Shown here in pieces: positions 1 to 5,549 of a stretch of 6,375 bases of DNA. Made by a program: the position numbers and the translations under genes. The stretch spans positions 1-6,375 of the forward strand of contig JALZWI010000211.1 in NCBI GenBank assembly GCA_023299895.1. The letters are read 5' to 3'. This DNA is from Arenicella sp. GTDB taxonomy: Bacteria > Pseudomonadota > Gammaproteobacteria > Arenicellales > Arenicellaceae. The stretch's first letter is position 1. Every line of letters begins with the position of its first letter. The notes below the pieces were generated by a model that made no database searches, was not told the DNA's origin, and saw only the letters and a list, made by a program, of their open reading frames with translations.

Positions 1-1
1 C

Positions 2-355
2 GACAGTGTTCCACGCATTCGGGTATTCAATAAAATTGACTATCTGAAAGACGATGCCGCACAAGAAAAACGTATTGAAGAGCTGCACGAAAAATACCCT
101 GACTGTATTGTCCTTAGCGCGCGCCGTAAGGATGATATAACAGAGCTGCATAAAGCTATTGTACAAATTTTTCAAAAAGATTTGATTGAGTCCGAGATTT
201 TTTTACCTTGGTCGGAACAAAAATTACGAGGTGAGATCTTTGCCTCTTGTGACGTATTTGAAGAGAGTGCCGATGCCATGGGCGCTTTTTTTCGCTTTCG
301 CGCCTCAGCAGATGTGATCAAGAGACTGAATCAACTCTTAGACGGTTCGTGCTAA
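2..355 (+). CDS. hflX: GTPase HflX, C-terminal part (5' end outside window)
   Basis: The frame is open from base 2 and ends at TAA 353-355, giving the last 117 residues of a protein that starts upstream of the window. Near the start it carries the guanine-specificity (G4) motif as VFNKID and, about 30 residues later, the G5 motif as LSAR. It then has the tail typical of HflX: an acidic ESEIFLPW segment, a KLRGEIFA helix and a short final domain ending in RLNQLLDGSC. Members of this family bind the 50S ribosomal subunit and split stalled or heat-damaged ribosomes in the cytoplasm using GTP. The P-loop, switch regions and the N-terminal HflX domain are not visible, so intactness cannot be judged. 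In many Gammaproteobacteria hflX sits in an hfq-hflX-hflK-hflC run, but here no hflK follows: a 346-base gap and an opposing gene come next. Another TRAFAC GTPase is the alternative, but the tail favours HflX. Confidence 0.85.
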   Translation, partial: DSVPRIRVFNKIDYLKDDAAQEKRIEELHEKYPDCIVLSARRKDDITELHKAIVQIFQKDLIESEIFLPWSEQKLRGEIFASCDVFEESADAMGAFFRFRASADVIKRLNQLLDGSC

Positions 356-618
356 GTAATAAATAGCCCTGGAGTTTCAGATTTTACTTTATATGCTTGC
401 GTAAGGTGAAAGGCTTTGGTTAGAGTCGTCAAATAAGGTCAGGTTTAAGATTTGCTTGGATTTTGCATTTCTCCCGGCTAAATTGATTTTATGATTTATA
501 GTTCAGTAACTATTCTTCAGTACGTTCTGCAAGATTAGAGTCTGATGAGAGTGCTGGAGATACACTTGATCTATTGTGAAAACTAAGTCGAATACTATGT
601 TTTAAGCAAGCAGATAAA

Positions 619-648
619 TTAATGGAGGCGTCTCAACGCCTCCATTAA
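619..648 (-). terminator. Perfect 12-bp hairpin, probable terminator
   Basis: TTAATGGAGGCG (619-630) pairs perfectly with CGCCTCCATTAA (637-648) around a six-base loop. On the minus strand the stem is followed by TTTATCTG, a short T-rich tail, and it lies about 55 bases past the stop codon of the DUF6152 gene, so the most likely role is a Rho-independent terminator for that gene. The plus-strand side has no T-run, so bidirectional termination for hflX is possible but weaker. The T-tail is short for a classical terminator. Confidence 0.6.
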
Positions 649-671
649 GTTGAGTACTTATAAGCTTTTAA

Positions 672-687
672 CTGACAGCCTTGTCAG
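672..687 (-). other. Small inverted repeat in the 3' region of the DUF6152 gene
   Basis: CTGACA (672-677) and TGTCAG (682-687) form a 6-bp stem with a four-base loop, 15 bases past the minus-strand stop codon. On the minus strand the following bases are TTAAAAGC, not a T-run. It may be a 3'-end stabilising hairpin or a minor first terminator before the stronger one at 619-648, or it may be chance. Confidence 0.3.
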
Positions 688-701
688 GTATTTTAGTTAG
701 C

Positions 702-1187
702 TTATTTGATTCGCTCTTCAGGTGATGGTGAACGTTTTTCTTCGTCAACAAAACCAAATAGTGGTCGGTTATTTGGGTTGCCTGGGCTGGCGCCTTGAGT
801 TCGTAATTTAAAAACCGTTCCGTCTCTCAGAATTAATTCTTGACCACCTAAATCGGTTACCTCTCTGTGGCCTGTCCATCCGGTAACTTCAACAGGGTCA
901 CCTACGGCCATTGTGTCTTTATGGAAATCATAACTACGTGCTAGATTAGCTTGCATAGTTTCGATTCGATATGTGGTCGTTTTGCCTTCTTCTTCCACAT
1001 CAACATTAAAGAATATATGTGGATTAATGTAATCTATTTTACTGACTTTACCTAGAATTGTAATGTTTGAATCGTAGTCATAGAGAGCGCTAAACGAATG
1101 ATGCGCGACTGCAATGTTAGAACAAAAAACGATTGTTGCAACGGCAATCGAAAGGCTGGCTATTAGTTTTCTGAGTTTTGGTTTCAC
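702..1187 (-). CDS. Secreted DUF6152 family protein
   Basis: 161 residues. The start is GTG at 1185-1187, chosen because AGGAG lies 7 bases upstream and there is no earlier or better ATG. The N-terminus is a clear Sec signal: basic KPKLRK, a hydrophobic run at about 8-24, and an AVA cleavage site before His29. The mature protein would start His-His-Ser-Phe, the characteristic opening of DUF6152 proteins. The middle has the family pattern GKVSKIDYINPH (46-57), then alternating beta-strand-like segments (FFNVDVE, TYRIETM) and GDPVEVTGW (96-104), consistent with a small all-beta, OB-like fold. The family is usually 110-150 residues; this one has a Pro/Asn-rich and charged tail from about 130. 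Function is unknown; location is predicted periplasmic or secreted. It appears to be transcribed alone, followed by a hairpin. Paired His at the mature N-terminus could bind metal, but this is inference. Family assignment is confident; role is not. Confidence 0.85.
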   Translation of the reverse strand: MKPKLRKLIASLSIAVATIVFCSNIAVAHHSFSALYDYDSNITILGKVSKIDYINPHIFFNVDVEEEGKTTTYRIETMQANLARSYDFHKDTMAVGDPVEVTGWTGHREVTDLGGQELILRDGTVFKLRTQGASPGNPNNRPLFGFVDEEKRSPSPEERIK

Positions 1188-1385
1188 TATTATTCTCCTA
1201 TTTGTTTATTTATTATTTTATTGTGTTGATTAATATTGGTTTAAATATGAATATTTTTTGTTGTTCGGCGCTCGCTTAATTTAGTCAACAAATTACCATA
1301 GCATTAGCGGTGTGGAAGGTCAAAGCTTTCTAAATTATCAATATTCATTGTAAATATATTTTGGTTTATTTAGTCAGATTAAGCC
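1188..1385. other. AT-rich spacer between TSUP and DUF6152 genes
   Basis: 198 very AT-rich bases separate the two minus-strand genes. The size and base composition suggest that the DUF6152 gene has its own promoter here rather than being read from the TSUP gene. A TTGACT hexamer occurs on the minus strand near 1280-1285, but no good -10 lies at the right distance, so I do not call a promoter. No clear terminator hairpin follows the TSUP stop; only the coding end itself has a T-run (TTGTTTTTTTAA). Confidence 0.4.
1195..1199 (-). promoter_or_regulatory. Shine-Dalgarno of the DUF6152 gene
   Basis: On the minus strand AGGAG occupies 1199 down to 1195, seven bases before the GTG at 1187. It decides the non-ATG start of this gene and is one of only two clear Shine-Dalgarno sites in the window. 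Confidence 0.8.
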
Positions 1386-2123
1386 TTAAAAAAACAACTT
1401 CAAAATAAACGCGATAATAACAACATTTAGAGTCCATTTAATTGCGCCTATGCCTTTTTTGATCTGAAAGTTTGCGGCTACCCAGCCGCCGATGGTAGTG
1501 CCGATGGCTAGGGCGATGCCGTATTTCCAGAGGAGTTCTAGTTGTGAGGCAAAGATGATTAAGGCGAAGCTTGTGTAGCACAGGACAATAAAGACTTTGT
1601 GACTGTTGGTAGTGATTAAGTCTAATTGCATTACTCGATTTAACACTGGCATTAATAAAAAACCGACGCCGATGTGAATGAAACCACCCCAGAAACCGAT
1701 TAATACCATCAATAGATGACCTGCTATAAGTCTGTTCTTAGTGGGTGACTCTCGATTTTTGATGGTTTCCGCTTCTGGTAAAGCCATGACTACAAGCACC
1801 GTCAACATGATAATGGCTAGTAGGTGATTGAACTCATCGTTAGGTACTTGGGAGGCTATGTAAGCACCGATGATTGTGCCTGGAATGGTGCAGGCAGCTA
1901 AGCTTAAACTTAGGCGAAAATTCGAAAATCCCTTGCGGTAAAAAGCGATCACAGCTGAAATGTTTTGTGGCAATATCGCGATACGGTTAGTGGCATTGGC
2001 TACAGTACCAGGCACACCTAGAAAAATCATAATCGGCACAGACAGCATAGAGCCACCGCCAGCCATAACATTGAGAAAACCCGTGGCGATGCCGGTAATT
2101 AATAATAAGAGGAGTTCTGACAT
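1386..2123 (-). CDS. TSUP family permease (TauE/SafE-type membrane transporter)
   Basis: 245 residues from ATG at 2121-2123; a TTG directly upstream (2124-2126) would add one residue, but ATG is the simpler start. The protein is strongly hydrophobic, with about seven to eight membrane segments. It shows the two-repeat TSUP pattern: AGGGSMLSVP near residues 21-30 with a following TVANATN, and the second copy WGGFIHIGVGFLLMP near 145-159. A charged loop (roughly 116-132, EAETIKNRESPTKNR) separates the halves. TSUP proteins in the inner membrane export or import small organosulfur or anionic compounds such as sulfite, sulfoacetate or thiosulfate; substrate cannot be predicted here because no sulfur genes are adjacent. 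Length is normal for the family (about 240-260). It is divergent from the hydrolase gene, with only a 46-base gap, and lacks an evident Shine-Dalgarno (CTCCCTTG precedes ATG). Confidence 0.9.
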   Translation of the reverse strand: MSELLLLLITGIATGFLNVMAGGGSMLSVPIMIFLGVPGTVANATNRIAILPQNISAVIAFYRKGFSNFRLSLSLAACTIPGTIIGAYIASQVPNDEFNHLLAIIMLTVLVVMALPEAETIKNRESPTKNRLIAGHLLMVLIGFWGGFIHIGVGFLLMPVLNRVMQLDLITTNSHKVFIVLCYTSFALIIFASQLELLWKYGIALAIGTTIGGWVAANFQIKKGIGAIKWTLNVVIIAFILKLFF

Positions 2124-2129
2124 CAAGGG

Positions 2130-2135
2130 AGTGTA
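2130..2135 (-). promoter_or_regulatory. Candidate -10 element for the TSUP gene, near-leaderless
   Basis: On the minus strand TACACT (2135 down to 2130) matches four to five of six positions of a sigma-70 -10 box and sits six bases before the ATG at 2123, so transcription would begin at or beside the start codon. The hexamer 17 bases upstream (TTTAGC) is a poor -35. The absence of a Shine-Dalgarno fits a leaderless transcript, but a promoter further upstream, inside the hydrolase gene, is not excluded. Confidence 0.25.
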
Positions 2136-2160
2136 ACTGAATTTGGCTTACTGCTAAACT
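2132..2160 (+). promoter_or_regulatory. Candidate promoter of the hydrolase/ECF operon
   Basis: TGCTAAACT (2152-2160) resembles an extended -10 (TGn followed by TAAACT). Seventeen bases before its hexamer is TGTAAC (2132-2137), poor as a sigma-70 -35 but containing the AAC core common in ECF sigma -35 elements. If real, transcription would start about three bases before the ATG at 2170, which has no Shine-Dalgarno. An ECF-type promoter would allow autoregulation by the sigma gene of this operon; the match is weak and is only a suggestion. Confidence 0.25.
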
Positions 2161-2169
2161 CAACTGTCT

Positions 2170-2979
2170 ATGGACTTATATTATCAAACATACCCCGCAG
2201 ATTATCTTGAAAAGCCACTTGCCGACCGAGAGAGCTTAGCGAGTCCAGTGCTTATTATTCCTGGCTTGTTTGGTTCTACGGCTAATTGGCGAGGTATTTC
2301 AAAAAAACTCTCTGATACTTGCCCAGTTATCGTGATTGATCAACGCAATCACGGGCGTTCTCCACATGCTGATTCGAACAGTTATTCGGACATGGTGGGT
2401 GATTTGCATGATTTTATCGAACAGCACCAATTGGCTAAACTGATTTTATGTGGTCATTCAATGGGTGGTAAGGTGGCGATGCTATTTTCTTTATTGCACC
2501 CAGCCTACGTAGAACAATTAGTGGTGCTAGATATTGCGCCTGTGACGTACCAGCATAGTCATGCACCTTTTTTGGAAGAATTACTCAAAATTGACTTATC
2601 TCAGTTGGAATCACGTAAGGATGCTGATCGACTTTTAGCATCTGTGATTCCTGACGATGGTACTCGATTATTTCTGTTACAGAGCTTGGCTGGTACTGTC
2701 GGTGACTTTTATTGGCGGATTAATTTATCGATATTGCATGAGTTTATGTCTCAGATCGTTGGTTTTCCCGATGAAAGTGTGGCAAATTTAGGCAACGGCT
2801 GCGAAGTAATCGCAATTACCGGTGAATTTTCAAATTATGTTAGTGCTCAGGGGTATCAAAAATTGCAGGATTATTTTAATAACTCTAAGCAGGTAGTTGT
2901 AGATAATGCGGGACACTGGTTACATGCTGAACAGCCCACTAAAGTGTTGGATGTACTAAAACAGTTCATGAAAAAATGA
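2170..2979 (+). CDS. ybfF: YbfF-like alpha/beta hydrolase (esterase)
   Basis: 269 residues with the full layout of the E. coli YbfF esterase family. Visible motifs in order are the oxyanion-loop segment PGLFGST (31-37), RNHGRSP (59-65), the nucleophile elbow GHSMGGK with Ser97 (95-101), LDIAPVTY (120-127), the cap-domain segment LLQSLAGTVGDFYWRIN, and GHWLHAEQP with His249. In YbfF the catalytic Asp is the one in the DIAPV segment, so Asp121 is the expected third triad member. These enzymes cleave short-chain esters or thioesters in the cytoplasm; no signal peptide is present and the physiological substrate is unknown. The start is fixed because an in-frame TAA lies shortly upstream with no other start between, yet there is no Shine-Dalgarno. 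The stop overlaps the start of the sigma gene as ATGA, so the two are probably translationally coupled. It is about 15 residues longer than E. coli YbfF, mostly at the N-terminus. Confidence 0.9.
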   Translation: MDLYYQTYPADYLEKPLADRESLASPVLIIPGLFGSTANWRGISKKLSDTCPVIVIDQRNHGRSPHADSNSYSDMVGDLHDFIEQHQLAKLILCGHSMGGKVAMLFSLLHPAYVEQLVVLDIAPVTYQHSHAPFLEELLKIDLSQLESRKDADRLLASVIPDDGTRLFLLQSLAGTVGDFYWRINLSILHEFMSQIVGFPDESVANLGNGCEVIAITGEFSNYVSAQGYQKLQDYFNNSKQVVVDNAGHWLHAEQPTKVLDVLKQFMKK

Positions 2980-3542
2980 CAATTAAAGGTAATGATTTAG
3001 ATGTTGATCAGGTCAGTTATGACATGATGAATAAAAAACGTAAATATGCATTATTGATCGAGGCGCATACGCAAGATTTATATCGTTATGCTCTATGGTT
3101 ATGTAAAGACAAAAATATGGCAGAAGATGTCATGCAAGAGGCTTTTTTACGTGCATGGAAATCACTCGACAGTCTACGTGAAGCGAAAGCGGCAAAGGGC
3201 TGGTTGTTTACTATTTTTCGTCGTGAACATGCCCGTCAATTTGAACGTAAACAGTTTAAATATAACGATGTTGAGTCGATGGATACAATTGCTGATAACG
3301 AGATTGGTTACGATGATCGTCCTGAAGCGTTTGCTCTGCGAAATGCACTTAAAGTGCTGCCTGCAGAGTATCGAGAGCCGCTTGAAATGCAAGTTCTTGG
3401 TGGTTTCTCATGTGTTGAAATTTCCAACATCTTAGGTATTAGTGCTAGTGCGGTAATGACTCGATTGTTTCGTGCACGTAAAAAAATGCGTGAGATCTTA
3501 GGTCAAGATACACTCGATAATGTTAGTTTTTTCAATAGTTAA
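2976..3542 (+). CDS. ECF-type RNA polymerase sigma factor
   Basis: 188 residues containing only the two domains of ECF (group 4) sigma factors. Region 2 runs from about 34 to 87: DLYRYALWLCKDKNMAEDV, the QEAFLRAW helix that binds core polymerase and the -10 element, then GWLFTIFRR. Region 4 runs from about 124 to 172: LPAEYREPL, a GFSCVEISNILGIS helix-turn-helix and AVMTRLFRARKKMR, which reads the -35. An acidic linker (about 98-115) lies between, and there is no region 3 and no extra C-terminal domain. The first ATG overlaps the hydrolase stop (ATGA) and has no Shine-Dalgarno, so re-initiation is likely; Met17/Met18 (from 3024) are alternative starts and the first 16 residues fall outside the family core. 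It is followed after 30 bases by its likely anti-sigma factor. The stimulus and regulon are not evident. Confidence 0.92.
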   Translation: MTIKGNDLDVDQVSYDMMNKKRKYALLIEAHTQDLYRYALWLCKDKNMAEDVMQEAFLRAWKSLDSLREAKAAKGWLFTIFRREHARQFERKQFKYNDVESMDTIADNEIGYDDRPEAFALRNALKVLPAEYREPLEMQVLGGFSCVEISNILGISASAVMTRLFRARKKMREILGQDTLDNVSFFNS

Positions 3543-3572
3543 TTTAATTAAGGTTTGTATAAAAATTAAAAA

Positions 3573-4331
3573 ATGGAATGCCTTGAATTTAAACGGTTAG
3601 CATTATCTGACCCAAACAGTAAAGATATAAGTTTTGTGGAGCACTCTGAGACTTGCCCGTGTTGCATAAAATACGTCGAAGGCGTTCGTGAAATGGACGC
3701 TAACCTTGCTGATAGTATTAATGTTGAGGTGCCTAGCAACTTAATGGCCAAGCTAGAACTGAGCCAACTTATTGTACATGAGAAGCAAATCATTTCTAAT
3801 GTTGGCTGGTACTCTAAAGTGGCTGGCTTTGCCATCATTATGTTTGTCAGTGGTTTTCTGCTTAAGGGCTTTTTATCAACTGAGCAAGGCCCTGTTACCT
3901 ATAGCTCTCTTGATGGTTTGCATCAAGCCTCAGAAGAGATGGTTGTCAATGTAATAGATCATATTGAGAAAGAGCCGATGTTGCCGATTTGGGATGCTGG
4001 TTTGTCTAATCAGACAATGAAGACGCTGCTAGCAAGCTATGACCCAAGTATTAAGATAAATGAGATGGAAAACCTTCTATTCATCAAAGTATGTGAAATT
4101 ACTCATGACTACAATGGATTGCACGCTACTTTAGAAACAAGCTATGGGCAAGCATCCTTTGCTTATATTAAAGGGCGACCGGTTGGCGAGGTTAGAGATG
4201 CGACTTATAAAGGTTATATGACACGTATTAAACCTATTCGTAACGGTAGTTTAATCATTATGAGCCAACATATGGGCGCGATGGAAGAAGCTGAAGTTGA
4301 GTTAGAGTCGGCTATTTATTGGGATATTTAA
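3573..4331 (+). CDS. Membrane-anchored zinc-finger anti-sigma factor, DUF3379-like
   Basis: 252 residues. The N-terminal cytoplasmic part opens MECLEFKRLALSDPN, typical of DUF3379 proteins, and carries the zinc anti-sigma signature His24-x3-Cys28-x2-Cys31 (with an additional Cys30 between). One membrane helix spans about 83-101 (VAGFAIIMFVSGFLL). The remaining about 150 residues should face the periplasm and include a KVCEITHDYNGLHATLE stretch (172-188) that resembles the conserved Cys...GLH region of the family. The expected job is to hold the upstream sigma factor inactive through the zinc-finger domain and release it on a signal. Support is the position directly behind the sigma gene, the ZAS motif and the single-pass topology. 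The 30-base gap contains no Shine-Dalgarno close to the ATG (AAGG is about 20 bases away). The signal, and whether release occurs by proteolysis or conformational change, are unknown. Confidence 0.85.
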   Translation: MECLEFKRLALSDPNSKDISFVEHSETCPCCIKYVEGVREMDANLADSINVEVPSNLMAKLELSQLIVHEKQIISNVGWYSKVAGFAIIMFVSGFLLKGFLSTEQGPVTYSSLDGLHQASEEMVVNVIDHIEKEPMLPIWDAGLSNQTMKTLLASYDPSIKINEMENLLFIKVCEITHDYNGLHATLETSYGQASFAYIKGRPVGEVRDATYKGYMTRIKPIRNGSLIIMSQHMGAMEEAEVELESAIYWDI

Positions 4332-4377
4332 AGTAGGTATTAAGACTATATAAAAATATGGATATCTTTAAAGTTAG

Positions 4378-5487
4378 TTATTTAGGTGGGTGTTTCACTT
4401 CAATTAGTTGACTAAATTGCGTACCATCTTCCGATATCAAAGTGATTGAAGTACTATCGCCGACAAGCAAAGCCTTGTCAGGCTGTATCAACATCAAGTG
4501 TTTACCTAAGGGTGAGAAAGTCACTTCGCCGTTTCCTGGAATAGTCAGTTTCTTTAAATGTTGCATTTGAGCAATATCATTTTCAATCACGGTGTCGTGC
4601 ATCATTACGCTACCAAAATCTGAGCTTTGAGCTGCCACCACTACTATGTCAGTGTCTGTTTTGTTTTGTAGACTAAAATAGCCAGCCATACTATTTACAT
4701 TAGGCGGTGCAGGGCGTATCCATGCATCAGACATCACCAAGTCAGTCATTATTTTGGCATCACCGCTATCGCCTGGGCTGACAGACTCGTGGGACATAAG
4801 CGGAGTATCAGTAGCAGTGTTGCTAACAATTCGAATAGATGGGCTTGCGTGATCATCGGCATAATAGTCAGCCAATAACTTTAAATCATTACTGATCTCA
4901 TCTTGTTTATGTGGGGCAGTAATCACACCAGCCATTTCACCAGCTGGGTTAATGAGGATTAGGGAGGCGCTGTGGTCAACTTGATAAAAGCCGTCTTCTG
5001 ATTTTTGTTTTACGAATAAAATTCCAATTTGTTTAGCAAACTCAGTGGTCGTAGCTTCGTCAGCGCGCAAGCCAACAAATTCTTCGTCAAAATAGGGTAC
5101 ATAGTTTTTTAGTCGCTCTTGCGTGTCGCGCTCAGGATCTACAGTGACCATGATGACACGATAATTACCCCATTTATTTTCTTTGTCGAGTTGCTCTTTT
5201 ACCAGCTGCAAAGTGCGCATGGTTGTTGGGCAAATATCAGGGCAGTTGGTAAAACCAAAAAAAACAATATTCCAATAACCTTTGAGGTTGTCTATGTTGA
5301 AGACTGAGCCATCTTGATCAACAAACTTGACATGATTTAATGTCTTAGTATTGGGTAATATAATTGCTTTAGCCAGTTCCGGCAAGGTGTTAGCAGGCTT
5401 GTTAGTTTGTTGGGCATAAATCCCAACTGCAATCGCGATGACAGCGATGATTGCGATAAAACGCATTGAATTATTCGGTTTTGACAT
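4378..5487 (-). CDS. SCO1/SenC-PCuAC fusion, periplasmic copper chaperone for cytochrome oxidase
   Basis: 369 residues in one uninterrupted frame. A membrane anchor lies at about 9-25. Residues about 45-210 form a SCO1/SenC thioredoxin-fold domain: VFFGFTNCPDICP supplies Cys82 and Cys86 (CxxxC), TVDPERDT follows, and VDHSAS supplies His172, the three usual copper ligands. A polar linker (about 211-247) leads to a PCuAC domain (about 248-366): DAWIRPAPP opens it and the ligands fit the family pattern exactly, His297-x10-Met308-x21-His330-x-Met332. In known systems PCuAC passes Cu(I) to CuA or CuB sites of haem-copper oxidases and SCO acts as thiol reductase or copper carrier; here both would be tethered in the periplasm. 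The two domains are usually separate, often neighbouring genes. The first ATG is used; Met8 is an alternative, and neither has a Shine-Dalgarno. No oxidase gene is nearby. The gene converges on the anti-sigma gene over 46 bases. Confidence 0.93.
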   Translation of the reverse strand: MSKPNNSMRFIAIIAVIAIAVGIYAQQTNKPANTLPELAKAIILPNTKTLNHVKFVDQDGSVFNIDNLKGYWNIVFFGFTNCPDICPTTMRTLQLVKEQLDKENKWGNYRVIMVTVDPERDTQERLKNYVPYFDEEFVGLRADEATTTEFAKQIGILFVKQKSEDGFYQVDHSASLILINPAGEMAGVITAPHKQDEISNDLKLLADYYADDHASPSIRIVSNTATDTPLMSHESVSPGDSGDAKIMTDLVMSDAWIRPAPPNVNSMAGYFSLQNKTDTDIVVVAAQSSDFGSVMMHDTVIENDIAQMQHLKKLTIPGNGEVTFSPLGKHLMLIQPDKALLVGDSTSITLISEDGTQFSQLIEVKHPPK

Positions 5488-5502
5488 TATAAGTACTGGT
5501 AA

Positions 5503-5519
5503 GAAACTTAGATGAAACT
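5503..5519. repeat. Two GAAACT direct repeats, 11-bp period, upstream of SCO-PCuAC
   Basis: GAAACT occurs at 5503-5508 and 5514-5519, one helical turn apart, between the candidate -10 of the SCO-PCuAC gene and its ATG. This placement around the expected transcription start would suit an operator or a repeat bound by a regulator, but six-base repeats can arise by chance in AT-rich DNA and I recognise no known copper-regulator box. Confidence 0.25.
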
Positions 5520-5520
5520 G

Positions 5521-5526
5521 ATTATA
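5521..5526 (-). promoter_or_regulatory. Candidate -10 box of the SCO-PCuAC gene
   Basis: On the minus strand these bases read TATAAT, a perfect sigma-70 -10 hexamer, 33 bases before the ATG at 5487. The predicted leader is about 27 bases. The hexamer 17 bases upstream (CAGGAA) is a poor -35, so the promoter may be weak or activator dependent. Confidence 0.4.
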
Positions 5527-5549
5527 AACGATCTAAAACATCTTTCCTG

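Larger units (their letters stand above)
356..701. other. Gene-free convergent intergenic region
   Basis: The 346 bases between hflX (+) and the DUF6152 gene (-) hold no credible reading frame; the longest ATG-initiated stretches I read are only a dozen or so codons without a ribosome binding site. I see no tRNA-like fold or tandem repeats. The only clear structures lie in the right-hand third: a 12-bp perfect hairpin at 619-648 and a smaller 6-bp hairpin at 672-687. The first about 260 bases (356-615) show nothing I can name. No clean hairpin with a T-run follows the hflX stop codon. Confidence 0.7.

Noticed and set aside
356..615. A small RNA gene, tRNA or short peptide in the long gap after hflX
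   Set aside because: I found no cloverleaf, no promoter-terminator pair on one strand and no reading frame beyond about a dozen codons with a ribosome binding site.
2124..2126. TTG as start codon of the TSUP gene
   Set aside because: It precedes an ATG directly and adds one residue; without a Shine-Dalgarno to prefer it, ATG at 2123 is the simpler choice.
3088..3435. A second open frame of 115 codons inside the sigma factor gene, plus a minus-strand one at 3174-3392
   Set aside because: Both lie wholly inside the well-supported ECF sigma gene, their products have no recognisable domain and a composition typical of out-of-frame translation.
3566..3838. A minus-strand frame of 90 codons and a plus-strand frame at 3772-3954 within the anti-sigma gene
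   Set aside because: They overlap the ZAS and membrane-helix coding region of the real gene and have no ribosome binding site or family features.
4332..4377. Terminator between the convergent anti-sigma and SCO-PCuAC genes
   Set aside because: The 46 AT-rich bases have no stable stem followed by a T-run. I noticed only an imperfect direct repeat of GGATAT..TTTAAAGT (about 4322-4334 and 4360-4374), which overlaps coding sequence and is likely chance.
5119..5307. A plus-strand frame of 62 codons opposite the SCO domain
   Set aside because: It is antisense to conserved SCO motifs, including CPDICP, and has no signs of its own.
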